A stretch of 64,000 nucleotides of DNA. Source: Pseudoalteromonas xiamenensis. GTDB taxonomy: Bacteria > Pseudomonadota > Gammaproteobacteria > Enterobacterales > Alteromonadaceae. The stretch is taken from contig NZ_CP099917.1 of the NCBI RefSeq assembly GCF_030994125.1, forward strand, positions 1,178,001 to 1,242,000, read 5' to 3'. Within the stretch, counting starts at the first letter, position 1, and every line of letters starts with the position of its first letter. The position numbers and the translations under genes were made by a program. The notes beneath the pieces are model-generated. The model had not been told where the DNA came from. It worked only from the letters and a program-made list of their open reading frames with translations, and did no database searches. Below, one piece after another: positions 26,000 through 35,546 of the stretch.

Positions 26000-28027
26000 T
26001 TACTCAATTATTTTAAACTGATTTACTTGGCTATTTAGATTATTTGAAATTTGGCTTAACCCATTACTTACCATCATCACCGACTTAACGGCGTTGAGCG
26101 TTTCTTTTGCTGAGTTGGAAATGTTTACAAGGTTATTCGCAATATCTTCCGATGTTGCGGATTGCTGTTCAGTGGTGGCGGCCATATGAGAGTTGATGTC
26201 GTTTATTTGAGAAACCAATTCCACAATGCCCGTTAATGTTTTATCCGTTTCATCAATCTGCTTGACCGTCTCTTGCGATTGCGCGCTACTTTGCTGCATA
26301 GCATTGACGACTCCCTGAGTACTGCTCAGGAGGCTGTTAATCGTAATCTGAATTTCTTGCGTTGATTTTTGAGTACGTGAGGCTAGCGTTCTTACTTCAT
26401 CTGCTACCACCGCAAATCCTCTACCTTGCTCTCCTGCGCGGGCGGCTTCAATCGCCGCGTTCAGCGCCAACAAATTCGTTTGCTCGGCAATATTTCCAAT
26501 GACTTCAACCACCGTCGCAATTTTCTCGGTATCTTTGTTGAGATTAAGGATCGCCGTAGACATTTTCTCCATGTTATTAAATAACGCGTGTATTTGGTTT
26601 TTGGTAAACGAAACCGATTGATGTCCTTCCGTTGCGGTGTTTAGCGCCTGATTTGCTGCGAGTGACGCTGACTGGGCACTTTCACATAAATGTTTGATGC
26701 TTTGGGCCATTTGTTGAATCGAAAACGCGCTTTGTTCTGTGTCAGCTTCTTGTTGATTCACTTCCTCAGAAGTCACTTCAGCAGAATGTTGAAGCAGTGT
26801 AGATTGGCATTCCACCAAGTAAGTACCCATTTCAATTTTAGACAAAGCATTCGCTTGGCTAGAATAAGCGCGGTTTATCGAGGCGCACAGCATACCAATT
26901 TCATCTTGTTGAGAATCATCCAGTTTAATCGCCAAATTATTCGGATTCTCATCAAGCACCTTAGCCATATTCTTGACGGGTCGAACGATAAAACGATTCA
27001 CACCAATGCCCGCCAGAATTGAAATAAAGACGGTTACAAGCATGGAAATCACCAAAATAGACGCTACGTAATTTCGTAAATGCTGAATGATGTCTGATTC
27101 ATCTTCCACTTTGGCATCGGCGAGTGCTTCTACTTTTTCTAAGCGTTTTAAAAATAGCTCGGACGCGTTGTTAAACACGGCAAGATTATCCGTGTAGCTT
27201 TTCCAACTACGCATGAGTTCGCTATTATTTTTCGCAAATTGGCTATCATGTTCTTTAATAAGCGCCGCAAATGATCGATTCGAGTCTTTAGACTTAGTCT
27301 CTATAAATAATGGGTGTTGTGCAATTTCCTTTGTTAATGCCGCAAAATCAGACTGAGCCGAGGTATAGTGGTTTAAGTCTTCTTCTTTACCACCGCTTGA
27401 AAAATACTCCTGCAAAAAATATTGCATCTGCAGTAATGCAATTTGCGCTTCCATGCCTCCATCCGCCGCACTCCAACGTTCAGACAATCCATCTTGCCAA
27501 GAAACGGCTTCACTAGGGTTTTGCTCTAAATACTCCACCGCGCCGTCACCTACTTCCTCCAGCTCTGTCATGAAAGACTGAAAATTTGCAAATATGGTGC
27601 GATGGTCCGTACTTTTTTGCGCGTAATCTTTATAACTTGAGAGTACTTGCTGTTCGGCCCGCTCAAATTGCTCAAACGCATGCGATAAGCCCTGCACGTC
27701 TTCCTCAGCAATTAACCCTGAGTCCAGCATCCGCTTGTACGCCTCAAGCATTTTTTCGTGCGATTCTTTTTGAACCGTTAATTGTTCACGCGCGTAGTCT
27801 GGATTTAATTCAGCGTAATGTGTCATGTAGTTTTGGATAGCGCGGATCTGGCTTTGGATTTCAATCGTCGATTCCATTGCACCGTCAGAAGCGTTCCAAC
27901 CTGGACCTGTGATAAATTGCAGCTCTACATTGAGTTTATAAAAACCAAAGAAGCTCACTCCACCACCAATAAGCGACGATGCCACCAAGCAGCCAACCAA
28001 CAGGGAGACTTTTCTATTTAGATTCAT
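26000..28027 (-). CDS. Methyl-accepting chemotaxis protein
   Basis: The 675-residue receptor has a membrane helix at residues 8-30, a periplasmic helical sensor of about 290 residues, a second helix near 320-342, a HAMP domain and the cytoplasmic signalling hairpin with the invariant tip [20 protein letters not shown]. The sensor contains two related blocks, [16 protein letters not shown] and [17 protein letters not shown], indicating an internal duplication of a four-helix module. It signals to CheA/CheW, which are not in the window. The porin gene follows after 11 bp. The ligand is unknown. Confidence 0.93.
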   Translation of the reverse strand: MNLNRKVSLLVGCLVASSLIGGGVSFFGFYKLNVELQFITGPGWNASDGAMESTIEIQSQIRAIQNYMTHYAELNPDYAREQLTVQKESHEKMLEAYKRMLDSGLIAEEDVQGLSHAFEQFERAEQQVLSSYKDYAQKSTDHRTIFANFQSFMTELEEVGDGAVEYLEQNPSEAVSWQDGLSERWSAADGGMEAQIALLQMQYFLQEYFSSGGKEEDLNHYTSAQSDFAALTKEIAQHPLFIETKSKDSNRSFAALIKEHDSQFAKNNSELMRSWKSYTDNLAVFNNASELFLKRLEKVEALADAKVEDESDIIQHLRNYVASILVISMLVTVFISILAGIGVNRFIVRPVKNMAKVLDENPNNLAIKLDDSQQDEIGMLCASINRAYSSQANALSKIEMGTYLVECQSTLLQHSAEVTSEEVNQQEADTEQSAFSIQQMAQSIKHLCESAQSASLAANQALNTATEGHQSVSFTKNQIHALFNNMEKMSTAILNLNKDTEKIATVVEVIGNIAEQTNLLALNAAIEAARAGEQGRGFAVVADEVRTLASRTQKSTQEIQITINSLLSSTQGVVNAMQQSSAQSQETVKQIDETDKTLTGIVELVSQINDINSHMAATTEQQSATSEDIANNLVNISNSAKETLNAVKSVMMVSNGLSQISNNLNSQVNQFKIIE

Positions 28028-28307
28028 TATTCACTCCAAAGCGCAGAACGTGCCCTAATTTGGCAGTTTCAGTGAGGCATTTAAGTCTCAAGGCAATCTA
28101 CAAAGAGACAGAAGAACTCGTTTAGATTTCAATACAATCGGAATCAAATGACCCTGCTTTTTAGAGTGTAGCAACAACATTTCAATGTGCAATTTGGCAT
28201 ACGGGCTGAATAATGTGAGCACATTCGAGGCGCAATAGAAGCCTAGCGCTGTAACGCCCAGCATCGATGCTAGACAAGCGTAATAATGAATAAAGACAGT
28301 GGGAACA

Positions 28308-29303
28308 CTAGTTAAGTTGTCTTTTCCACATTTTACCTAAGAAAATCATCGCGACAAAAACCATTAACATAAAGATCCCCGATTGCTCGGTAAGCGGCAA
28401 TACTCTCGCTGAATTGTTTAACGCAGTATGAAATAAAACAGCAACAAGCAAGCTCTGATTTGAACGATTGAATAAATACGTAAACATTGTCGCCAACAGA
28501 ACACACGCCCCCATTTTTGCAATGGTAGCAATGGGTGATTCGGCATACTGACCAATAACAAAGAGCGGAAAATGCCACGCTCCCCAAACCAGCCCTAAAT
28601 AAAAAGAACTGGCTAATGGGCTGAAGCGTTTTTGTAGTTCAGGAAGCAACCAGGCTCGCCATCCTGCTTCCTCACCAATGGCGACGACGAAAAACGTAAA
28701 CAAAATACTTCGAGTCAAAAATATCAGATGAGAAGAATCTGACCAATTAATGGCAAAAGATTGGATTGGACTGTCAGTTAGATACGCCGTTAAAATACCC
28801 AGCGACATCCAACCTGCTGGTAAAAAGAACGCGATAAACAACCATCTTTTTTGTTTTGGTTGTGTAAAAAGTGACTTCAAGCGTGCATCTTTGCTGCAAT
28901 TCAAACAAGCAACAATAAAGCCTGTAACTGCCGATGAAATTACCACTGAAATGACGCTTTTTACTGTAAATCCAACGGGTGTTGCGTGTTCAAATTGAGC
29001 TAAGGTAATCGCGTCACCCGTAGAAAGAACCGAGCTATAAATACAACACATTAAGACGAAGGTTAGACTAAACGTTCCCCACCATTTTAAGGTTTTAACA
29101 CTGCAGCCTGTACCATTGAGCTGCGCAAGTACAATGGCGGCTATGGCAGGTCCAAACCCTGCACCAACAATAATTTTGACAAACGCCCAATCCGTACCAG
29201 CAATACTTGGTGCGCTAAACCAAATGCTCCACGTGATAAAAAAACAAAGCACGAGAAACGATAAAATAGGCCATTCACGAGTGACTCGTCGCAACATTTC
29301 CAT
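28308..29303 (-). CDS. CPBP-family intramembrane metalloprotease
   Basis: With about eight hydrophobic segments, this 331-residue protein carries the three CPBP/type II CAAX protease motifs in order: EEAGWRAW (glutamate pair), WGAWHFPLFVIG (His) and LFHTALNNS (His/Asn). The open frame extends to a TTG at 29324, but the ATG at 29303 is preceded by GGAGAAAG and gives a sensible N-terminus. It is the third gene of a PadR-HAAS-CPBP operon, 30 bp after the HAAS gene. Members cleave membrane substrates or protect against self-made peptides; the substrate here is unknown. Confidence 0.85.
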   Translation of the reverse strand: MEMLRRVTREWPILSFLVLCFFITWSIWFSAPSIAGTDWAFVKIIVGAGFGPAIAAIVLAQLNGTGCSVKTLKWWGTFSLTFVLMCCIYSSVLSTGDAITLAQFEHATPVGFTVKSVISVVISSAVTGFIVACLNCSKDARLKSLFTQPKQKRWLFIAFFLPAGWMSLGILTAYLTDSPIQSFAINWSDSSHLIFLTRSILFTFFVVAIGEEAGWRAWLLPELQKRFSPLASSFYLGLVWGAWHFPLFVIGQYAESPIATIAKMGACVLLATMFTYLFNRSNQSLLVAVLFHTALNNSARVLPLTEQSGIFMLMVFVAMIFLGKMWKRQLN

Positions 29304-29332
29304 AACCGACTTTCTCCACGTCAATCAATTGA

Positions 29333-30222
29333 CTAGGCGGCAACTAACATGGCTTTTGCAAATTTGCCATGAAACTGGCCGAAATACTTTGCCAATGTTA
29401 GTGACAGTGCTAGCAACCCAATACTTGACAAGGTAGTCAGTGGGAACCAGTACCAATTAATATCGATGTCTTGCGTTGGGTAAAGCGCATGCACAATAGG
29501 ATCAACAAGAGGTGATAAAAACAGCACCACAGCAAGCAACAACGGCGTAATGACTGAGACCAAGTAAAAAACAGCCAAAGGCAATTGCATGACGAAATAC
29601 AGTCCCGCCGTCCAATGTTGCTTTGAGAAAAATGGTTTAACGATATTTTTAATCGACATACGATTTACAGCCTTTGCCGTATACACCGGACGCCTAGGCA
29701 TTCGCGTGCCAAGTAAGGCTTCAACTAAGCGTCCTTCAAAGAGCGAGAAGTAACGCATCGATTGCACAAAAATAGGAGTACCGGCAGCCCAATGACAAAA
29801 GCAGACGCGACAACACTACTAAAACCCACCAGCACCGTCCACGCGATATAAACAATGCTTAAAGGCAATTGCACAAAGCAGTACACCAAGGCCTTATATG
29901 CTGATTGGCATTTAAAAATAGACACTCGTGAACCTGACTCCTGCTTTTCGGCGGTCAAGCTAGTTGCACCATAAAGCGCTTGATTCACCACTCTCTCCAT
30001 TTCGATATAGTAGTTGGCAATTTCTACCGGCGAACCATACTGTTCAATCACCGCATCAATAAGATGGTCACTTGGCGCTTGATCTTCTAACGCATCCTGA
30101 AAATGACTCTCTGCATCAAATAACGCGTCTTGGACAAGCGCCGCATCTTGTCCCTTTAGTGCTATAACCAATGCCTCCAAATAGGCCTGAATACGTTGAT
30201 CTTTTGTTTTAATGGGCATCAT
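29333..30222 (-). pseudogene. HAAS-domain membrane protein, frameshifted
   Basis: The 5' section (from ATG 30222, overlapping the PadR stop by 14 bp) encodes a helical HAAS/DUF1700 signalling domain: RIQAYLEALVIAL, then AESHFQDALED and AVIEQYGSPVEIANYY, followed by a membrane pair. The 3' section (to 29333), in another frame, continues with QSMRYFSLFEGRLVEALLG and three membrane helices. The switch lies at a run of five T (plus-strand A at 29768-29772); a sixth T rejoins LPVLLFFVQSMRYFS. HAAS proteins next to PadR regulators are common and couple membrane state to transcription. Whether the lesion is real or a base-calling error cannot be decided here. Confidence 0.75.
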
Positions 30223-30607
30223 TTTCTCCTTTGGCAGTACTTAAAATCGCTTGATTTACGAGCTGTTGGGTTTGTGTCCAAACTTGTTGCCACTGCACCA
30301 GAACGGCTTTTCCTAGCGGTGAAATCGTAAAGTATTTCCGTGGAGGTCCGCTTTCTGAAGGTTGAGTTTCGCTATAAAGCAACCCTTTTGCTTCCATGTT
30401 TCTAAGGACTGGGTAAATAGCACCTTGTTTGTCGGTATTAAGCAGTCTGCCGATTTGATACCCGTACAAAGGCTGTTTGGCGTTACTTAAAATACTCAGC
30501 AATACCAAGGCAGAGGTGCCTGCACTTAACTCTTTACTGAATTTTTTGGTCAACGATTCAATCGCTATATGGTGTTCAACTTCATTACTTTCATCAAACT
30601 CGTTCAC
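30209..30607 (-). CDS. PadR-family transcriptional regulator
   Basis: The 132-residue protein has a polar N-terminal extension of about 30 residues and then the PadR fold: TSALVLLSILSNAKQPLYGY, IGRLLNTDKQGAIYPVLRNM, and the wing SGPPRKYFTISPLG. It heads the operon with the HAAS and CPBP genes and is preceded by three tandem 17-bp repeats at 30627-30677, which are good candidates for its own operator. The neighbouring promoter therefore probably controls all three genes. Confidence 0.88.
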   Translation of the reverse strand: MNEFDESNEVEHHIAIESLTKKFSKELSAGTSALVLLSILSNAKQPLYGYQIGRLLNTDKQGAIYPVLRNMEAKGLLYSETQPSESGPPRKYFTISPLGKAVLVQWQQVWTQTQQLVNQAILSTAKGENDAH

Positions 30608-30626
30608 ATTAAAACCAGTAGTATTT

Positions 30627-30677
30627 AGTTAACAGTAGTACCAAGTTAACACTACCATTAAGTTAATACTAGTTATT
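30627..30677. promoter_or_regulatory. Three tandem 17-bp repeats upstream of PadR
   Basis: AGTTAACAGTAGTACCA, AGTTAACACTACCATTA and AGTTAATACTAGTTATT follow one another without gaps, starting 19 bp before the PadR start on the complementary strand. The shared AGTTAA(C/T)A(C/G)TA core at a 17-bp period looks like an array of repressor sites. Confidence 0.6.
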
Positions 30678-31162
30678 TACGTGCCGTTTTTGAGACATTG
30701 GATTAAACCTCCCCAAAAAAATACTGTAAGCGATTGTTTTAAAAAAATTTAAAATAAAAGGTGGAGTTATCATTTTCCTCAACAAATGCGTTACGAGGCT
30801 AGTATCTTAATCTCTGTCTGTTCTATGAATTGAATATTCTCGCTGAGAAGCCAATTTGACCTTGTTGTTTTGCCTTCTCTCTTGCCCTGTGTGCCCACCT
30901 AAATTCACTTTGGTTTCGTTCTGATAGATTCTAGAAATACTGGTTTAGGTCATTTTCCCTTTCGTTATTCGTGAGTTAAAGCCGCTTTGACTCAGTCACG
31001 CAAATAGCGTCCCAGAATAGAAAGATTAAAAAAGCAGGAACATCACAAAAAAGTAACATTTTTTCGGCATTTTATCGCTCAGCGACTAAACTCAAACCTC
31101 GATTCAAACTAGGCCCAATTGCTTTTAAGCAAGGCTTACATGACGCTAAAAGGAAATTTGTT
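30678..31162. other. Long intergenic stretch without recognised features
   Basis: Between the divergent PadR operon and the acetyltransferase gene lie about 480 bp with no open frame of note. It is A/T-rich with A-runs near 30715-30760. I see no convincing hairpin terminator, repeat or RNA gene in it. Confidence 0.4.
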
Positions 31163-31705
31163 ATGCCGTCAAATCTTGCGGCTTTGCCAGCGCTTAGCAC
31201 TCAGTATTTCAAACCTAAGCACGCCCCAACGGATACCCTTAACGAAATAGGGTCACTCCGTGCATCCATTTGGCAAGACAACCAACATAGTGACCGCCAG
31301 AAGGCCTGCCAACAAGTCTGGCTAGAAGAGGCAGACCAAGATGCCCACCTTTGGGCGGTAACTTCTGACACAGGAATGATAGCAACAGCACGACTTTGCA
31401 TTAGCAGCACCTTAAGTCATCTTCCTGAACAAGAGCTCTATGACGGACTTGAACTGCCCGCCCCTTTCGCAACCATGGGTAGATTGGTTGTTGTCCCTTC
31501 TTGGCGTGGCAAAGGGATTGCGAGCGCCTTAATTCGCGAGCGCCTCAATTTATGTGACGACTTAGGTGTAAAGAGTTTATTGCTTGACTGCCCTGAACAT
31601 CGAGTCCCAGTTATGCAGCGTTATGGTTTTTCGGCATTAAAACTGCCTCAAGTTGGGATCTTATTCCCCGATACGCGGTTTGTCGTTATGGGTCGGTTTA
31701 ATTGA
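31163..31705 (+). CDS. GNAT-family N-acetyltransferase
   Basis: The 180-residue protein contains the acetyl-CoA-binding motif of GNAT enzymes: strand MGRLVVVPSWRGKGIASALI (Arg/Gly-x-Gly-x-Ala pyrophosphate loop near residues 117-124) followed by helix RERLNLCDDLG and the closing VMQRYGFSAL. ATG 31163 is preceded by AAAGGAAATTTG. It stands alone. The acceptor substrate is unknown. Confidence 0.85.
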   Translation: MPSNLAALPALSTQYFKPKHAPTDTLNEIGSLRASIWQDNQHSDRQKACQQVWLEEADQDAHLWAVTSDTGMIATARLCISSTLSHLPEQELYDGLELPAPFATMGRLVVVPSWRGKGIASALIRERLNLCDDLGVKSLLLDCPEHRVPVMQRYGFSALKLPQVGILFPDTRFVVMGRFN

Positions 31706-31917
31706 CTCTTTACGTTTGCACGACAACGTTACAGGCATCTAGGTTCAAAAAGACGGTTCGGATAGTCGCCCAATAGACTCAGCCCCCAACGTTTATAAAG
31801 AACGACCAAACGCAGTTGAGCCTGTGTTCACGCCCGTTGGGTGTAATCATCCCATAACGTGAACACTCTGTTTTTGGTGGCTCGTTAAATTGAACAAACG
31901 CGCAGCTTTTATTGAGA

Positions 31918-32574
31918 TTAAAACTCATGCTCCGCGCTAAAACTGACTCGTTCTTTGCTAGTTGGGTGCGTGAAACTTAAGGTTTGCGCGTGTAAATTGA
32001 GTCGTGTTGAAGCCGCGATACAACCCGCATCTCCATAAAAATCATCCCCTAAAATAGGGTGCCCGAGCGCCAGCATATGCACTCGTAATTGATGCGTACG
32101 CCCTGTTACAGGTTTTAACTCTACCAGCGTTGAATTTTCTCGCTCTTCAAGTACGCGATAATAGGTTATTGCGCTTTTACCTTGCTCTTGGCAGACTTTT
32201 TGTTTGGGTACATTGTCGAAATCTTTTGCAAGCGGCAAATCAATGCATCCCTCTTTTTCGACTAGCTGTCCTTGGACTTCAGCGATATAGATTTTACTTG
32301 TTTCTCGGTTTTGAAATTGCACCTTCAGATCAATTTCCACCCGTTTACTTTTGGCATACACCATGACACCAGAGGTAGAGCAGTCCAAGCGATGCACCAA
32401 ATAAATACATCCAAGTTGCCTCTCCAGACGTGTTAGAGCGCAGTCGAACGTGACTTCAGCACGTCCTGGATTCGATAGTAAACCTGAAGGTTTATTAATA
32501 ATGACTAAATCATCGTCTTCATAGCGAATATCGAGCCATGGGTCGCTTGGCGGATTGTATTCAAATATCTGCAT
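31918..32574 (-). CDS. rluA: RluA-type pseudouridine synthase
   Basis: The length (218 residues) and sequence closely parallel E. coli RluA: the N-terminal EYNPPSDPWLDIRYEDDDLV, NKPSGLLSNPGR, the catalytic-aspartate motif LVHRLDCSTSG, PKQKVCQEQGKSA, and GRTHQLRVHMLALGHPILGD all align in order. RluA isomerises U746 in 23S rRNA and U32 in several tRNAs. It stands alone on the minus strand, convergent with the acetyltransferase gene. A close paralogue of RluA with other specificity cannot be excluded without comparison. Confidence 0.85.
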   Translation of the reverse strand: MQIFEYNPPSDPWLDIRYEDDDLVIINKPSGLLSNPGRAEVTFDCALTRLERQLGCIYLVHRLDCSTSGVMVYAKSKRVEIDLKVQFQNRETSKIYIAEVQGQLVEKEGCIDLPLAKDFDNVPKQKVCQEQGKSAITYYRVLEERENSTLVELKPVTGRTHQLRVHMLALGHPILGDDFYGDAGCIAASTRLNLHAQTLSFTHPTSKERVSFSAEHEF

Positions 32575-32683
32575 GTTAAGTGCTATTACGAACTAAATTG
32601 AGTCAATTATACCTGAGCGAACTCTCGCCACAAAGCACGGCTGTTATTGACGCGCTCAAACTTCAATTTTGGATTAAAAACTA

Positions 32684-32707
32684 AAAGGCATAACGAAGTA
32701 TGCCTTT
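32684..32707 (-). terminator. Terminator after the 627-residue lipoprotein gene
   Basis: A perfect 9-bp stem, AAAGGCATA / TATGCCTTT, with a 6-base loop lies 20 bp past the stop and is followed on the minus strand by TTAGTTTTT. Confidence 0.8.
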
Positions 32708-32726
32708 GCGTATAACACTAAACGAA

Positions 32727-34610
32727 TTAGTTCACTTTTTTCAGCGTGCGTAGAGAATTGTAAAATCCATAAGTCGAATTAATCGAGTAAGCCAGTCCAA
32801 AATTGCTCCCTTCTCGGTGCACTAACTTGATATTGATAAGATAATACGTATCTGGATTGGTCTTTTTGATAAATGCTAAGCAGTCATCAAATGGCTGATC
32901 GGGAAATTCACAATCGTTGTCATATAAAAGCGACAAGCTACCATCATTTTCATAACGAGTCAGAAAACGAGGTGTCGCATCCAATGCACCTGACCATACA
33001 GCTTTGCCTTCTGACGATAAAGTAAAGTAGCGTTTTTCACCCTCATATTCATTATCGAGTATTTCAAATGTACCTAAGTAGTCATTTTTGTTAGCCGTAA
33101 AATTCACTGGCTTTACGGCGTAAAGTGTATAACTCGTGGTGTTGGTCTCGGGATAGGTATATTTCAATGTCATACCCGTTTGACCGTTTGGAAACTTAAA
33201 GAATCGCTTTTCCTCAACCTGCCCGTCTGTTGTAACAACAAACTTACCGGCTTTGAATTCATAACTAAAGGGAACAGTAAACACAGCTTCTAGATCTGGT
33301 TTTTTCGCGTACGCTTTACCTGTGGTTGCATCATCGAGTGTAAACGTGAGTGAACCACCAAAGTAGTGCGGATCACTAATCGTTTGAGCTTTTTCGTAAA
33401 GACGCGTTAGATAAGATGTGCCTGGCACAAATTCGATTGCAGGAGCTGCATCCAATTTTTCCAACAGGCTCACATAGTGTCGCAGCCTAACCAGATCACT
33501 TAAACCGGAATAGTCTGACAATTGCCCTTTTAGATTTTGCGGCTCGCCGATGGTTTCAATTTCAACAAACAAATGTTGAGCCGTCGCCCCCATTATTTTT
33601 GCATTTACTCGGTAAGTAACTTGGAGGTCTTCTAGCTCAAACGTATTTTCATTTCTAATAGAAAATGAATCTTGGTAAGTGTATTCAGGTAATTCGGTCA
33701 CACCGCCCTTGAACGTCATTGGGAAATAGGCCGTTTGCCTTAAATACCACGAGCTTGAATTACCATTGGCTCTAATGTCAAAACTAACTTGAAGACTGCT
33801 GTCATCCGACGTTGTATCGACAATCGAAATACCAACATAGCTAACCTTGGGCTGGCTATTTTTTATCGTGTAAGCCCCCGTATTTAAACTCATAGGCTGT
33901 TTAGTCAACGTTACCGAGTAATCTTCTTTACCACTTTCTGAAACCAAAAAACGAATTCGATTACCCGCCTGTGCAATCGGTCGAATCACTATCCTATCCA
34001 GTGTTTCACAAATCTCGGCTATACACCCCACCTCCGACAAATCAAGTGCTAAAGAATAAGAAAGCGAATGAGCAAAGCGTTTCACTCCACCGTTATTATT
34101 TATCCAATAGCCTTGACGATTGTGCATGAAGCTGAATGTTTGGTCGCCTGTTTCATTCGTCCAAACACCTTGAAGTTCCTGTTCATCGAGTAACAACGTT
34201 GCCCACTTTGCAGGATTATCCGCAACAGAGAGTTTAAGCGTGTAAAGGAGGTTGTTTTTACCATCACTCAGTGTAAATGGTAGGTCGTATTCACCCAGCG
34301 CGAAAAGCGTGGGTTTAGTTTTGATCCTGAGCTTTTTGTTGATGACCGAATACGTTAACCAAGCGGGTTGGTTTGAAAACACAACGCTCAGCGTATCTCC
34401 ATCATGTTCTTCGATATCAAAAACGGTTTCTGTTTCAACTTCCGCTTTAAGTAAAACAACTCCATCCATCTTAAGTACAGGCAAAGTATCAACTTTAACT
34501 GGAGGTACTGTCTGATCTGGCGTTGTGATAACTGGCTTCGTTTCAGTATCAGAGCCACCACAACCGTTGAGCAGAGCAACAACGGCGAATACTAGGACTA
34601 CTTTGTTCAT
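32727..34610 (-). CDS. Large secreted lipoprotein of unknown function
   Basis: The 627-residue protein has a lipoprotein signal peptide with lipobox LNGC (Cys17) and a proline/threonine-rich tether (about 20-45). A cadherin-like/Ig-like domain follows (about 50-135, with LPVLKMDGVVLLKAEVE and PTLFALGEYDLPFTLSDG). The remainder is strand-rich without a family I recognise; several short blocks (for example GKAVWSGALDATPRFLTRYE) look like repeated lipocalin-style or beta-sandwich units. It is likely anchored at the outer membrane. Single gene with its own terminator. Confidence 0.7.
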   Translation of the reverse strand: MNKVVLVFAVVALLNGCGGSDTETKPVITTPDQTVPPVKVDTLPVLKMDGVVLLKAEVETETVFDIEEHDGDTLSVVFSNQPAWLTYSVINKKLRIKTKPTLFALGEYDLPFTLSDGKNNLLYTLKLSVADNPAKWATLLLDEQELQGVWTNETGDQTFSFMHNRQGYWINNNGGVKRFAHSLSYSLALDLSEVGCIAEICETLDRIVIRPIAQAGNRIRFLVSESGKEDYSVTLTKQPMSLNTGAYTIKNSQPKVSYVGISIVDTTSDDSSLQVSFDIRANGNSSSWYLRQTAYFPMTFKGGVTELPEYTYQDSFSIRNENTFELEDLQVTYRVNAKIMGATAQHLFVEIETIGEPQNLKGQLSDYSGLSDLVRLRHYVSLLEKLDAAPAIEFVPGTSYLTRLYEKAQTISDPHYFGGSLTFTLDDATTGKAYAKKPDLEAVFTVPFSYEFKAGKFVVTTDGQVEEKRFFKFPNGQTGMTLKYTYPETNTTSYTLYAVKPVNFTANKNDYLGTFEILDNEYEGEKRYFTLSSEGKAVWSGALDATPRFLTRYENDGSLSLLYDNDCEFPDQPFDDCLAFIKKTNPDTYYLINIKLVHREGSNFGLAYSINSTYGFYNSLRTLKKVN

Positions 34611-34672
34611 TCTTTTATTAGTTTTATTTTTGGGGACTGGATTGTAACAACAAAAACAAACAAAACATCTAA

Positions 34673-34699
34673 AAAACTCACAAAACTCACAAAACTCAC
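34673..34699. repeat. Short tandem repeat, 9 bp x 3
   Basis: AAAACTCAC is repeated exactly three times in the 550-bp gap before the thioredoxin gene. Copy-number change by slippage is possible, but it lies too far from either start to suggest a known phase-variation switch. I see nothing else in this gap. Confidence 0.7.
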
Positions 34700-35163
34700 A
34701 ACTTTAACTTTACTCCTACATTCCATACGCAATCCTGTGATCAATAAAATCTCCGTGCTTTCCCTCTGAATTGCTTGATAGTACGCGACCACAATACATC
34801 TAATTAATTGAAACTCTTCCATTAGCTGAAAACCTCAAAGCCTCTCGATTTACATTAGCCAGTCAACTATTCTGAGCGTTTGAAGTCATTCTCAAAGATG
34901 TTGAAACAGACCCATCAGGTGACTTTCTGTACAAAGAATATTGAACAATTGCGCGGCAAATGAATCAGGTTCAAGCGTCATAAACGGATTGTTGCTTTAT
35001 GTTCAGGGAAGGTTCTACATATAAATCGGTCGCAATAACTCCATTTTTATTTTTCGTTCTGCTCGACAAGCCACACTCATATTTCTCTCAACGCTTCGAT
35101 GAAAGATTTATTCGCGTAACTCGTTCTTTCTCTGTGCAACTGAATTACCACAGAGAAAATCAC

Positions 35164-35541
35164 ATGAAGAAATTGTTTTTCACCGGCTTTTTGGCCTTAC
35201 TAAGTTTTACTGTTTCCGCTCAAAAATTGCCATTTACTGAAACGCTATATCAGCAATATCAAGATAATAACGAAGTATTCCTCGTCGACATTTTCGCCAA
35301 GTGGTGTCCAACGTGCAAAAAGCAATCGTTGATACTAGACAAATACTTTACCGACCATCCAAAGAGTTCGCTCAAAGTACTCGTGGTCGATTTCGATGAA
35401 CAAAAAGATTGGGTTTCTCATTTTCGAGCGCCACGACAATCGACCTTGCTACTGTACAAAGGTCCGAAGCAAATCTGGTTCTCCGTAGCGGAGACGAATG
35501 AAAACAAAATCGTTACTCAATTGCAGCATGCGGAACAGTAA
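35164..35541 (+). CDS. Periplasmic thioredoxin-like protein
   Basis: I start the gene at ATG 35164, where a signal peptide begins (MKKLFFTGFLALLSFTVSAQ); an open frame upstream to 34999 has no export logic. The 125-residue product has a thioredoxin fold with the redox motif WCPTC (in AKWCPTCKKQ) and the following strand LKVLVVDFDEQ. The cis-proline region reads RAPRQSTLLLYKG. The CcdA-like gene starts 6 bp downstream, so together they probably move electrons from the cytoplasm to the periplasm, as a DsbD-like pair split in two. Confidence 0.8.
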   Translation: MKKLFFTGFLALLSFTVSAQKLPFTETLYQQYQDNNEVFLVDIFAKWCPTCKKQSLILDKYFTDHPKSSLKVLVVDFDEQKDWVSHFRAPRQSTLLLYKGPKQIWFSVAETNENKIVTQLQHAEQ

Positions 35542-35546
35542 TTACC

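Noticed and set aside
31720..31900. Possible riboswitch or small RNA between the acetyltransferase and rluA genes
   Set aside because: Some GC-rich palindromic pieces are present, but the two genes converge here and no conserved aptamer pattern could be matched.
34673..34699. Short regular repeats as a CRISPR remnant
   Set aside because: The 9-bp units are contiguous, without spacers; no cas gene is present.
34607..34822. 71-codon frame upstream of the lipoprotein gene
   Set aside because: It overlaps the lipoprotein start, is of low complexity due to the AAAACTCAC repeats and has no initiation signal.
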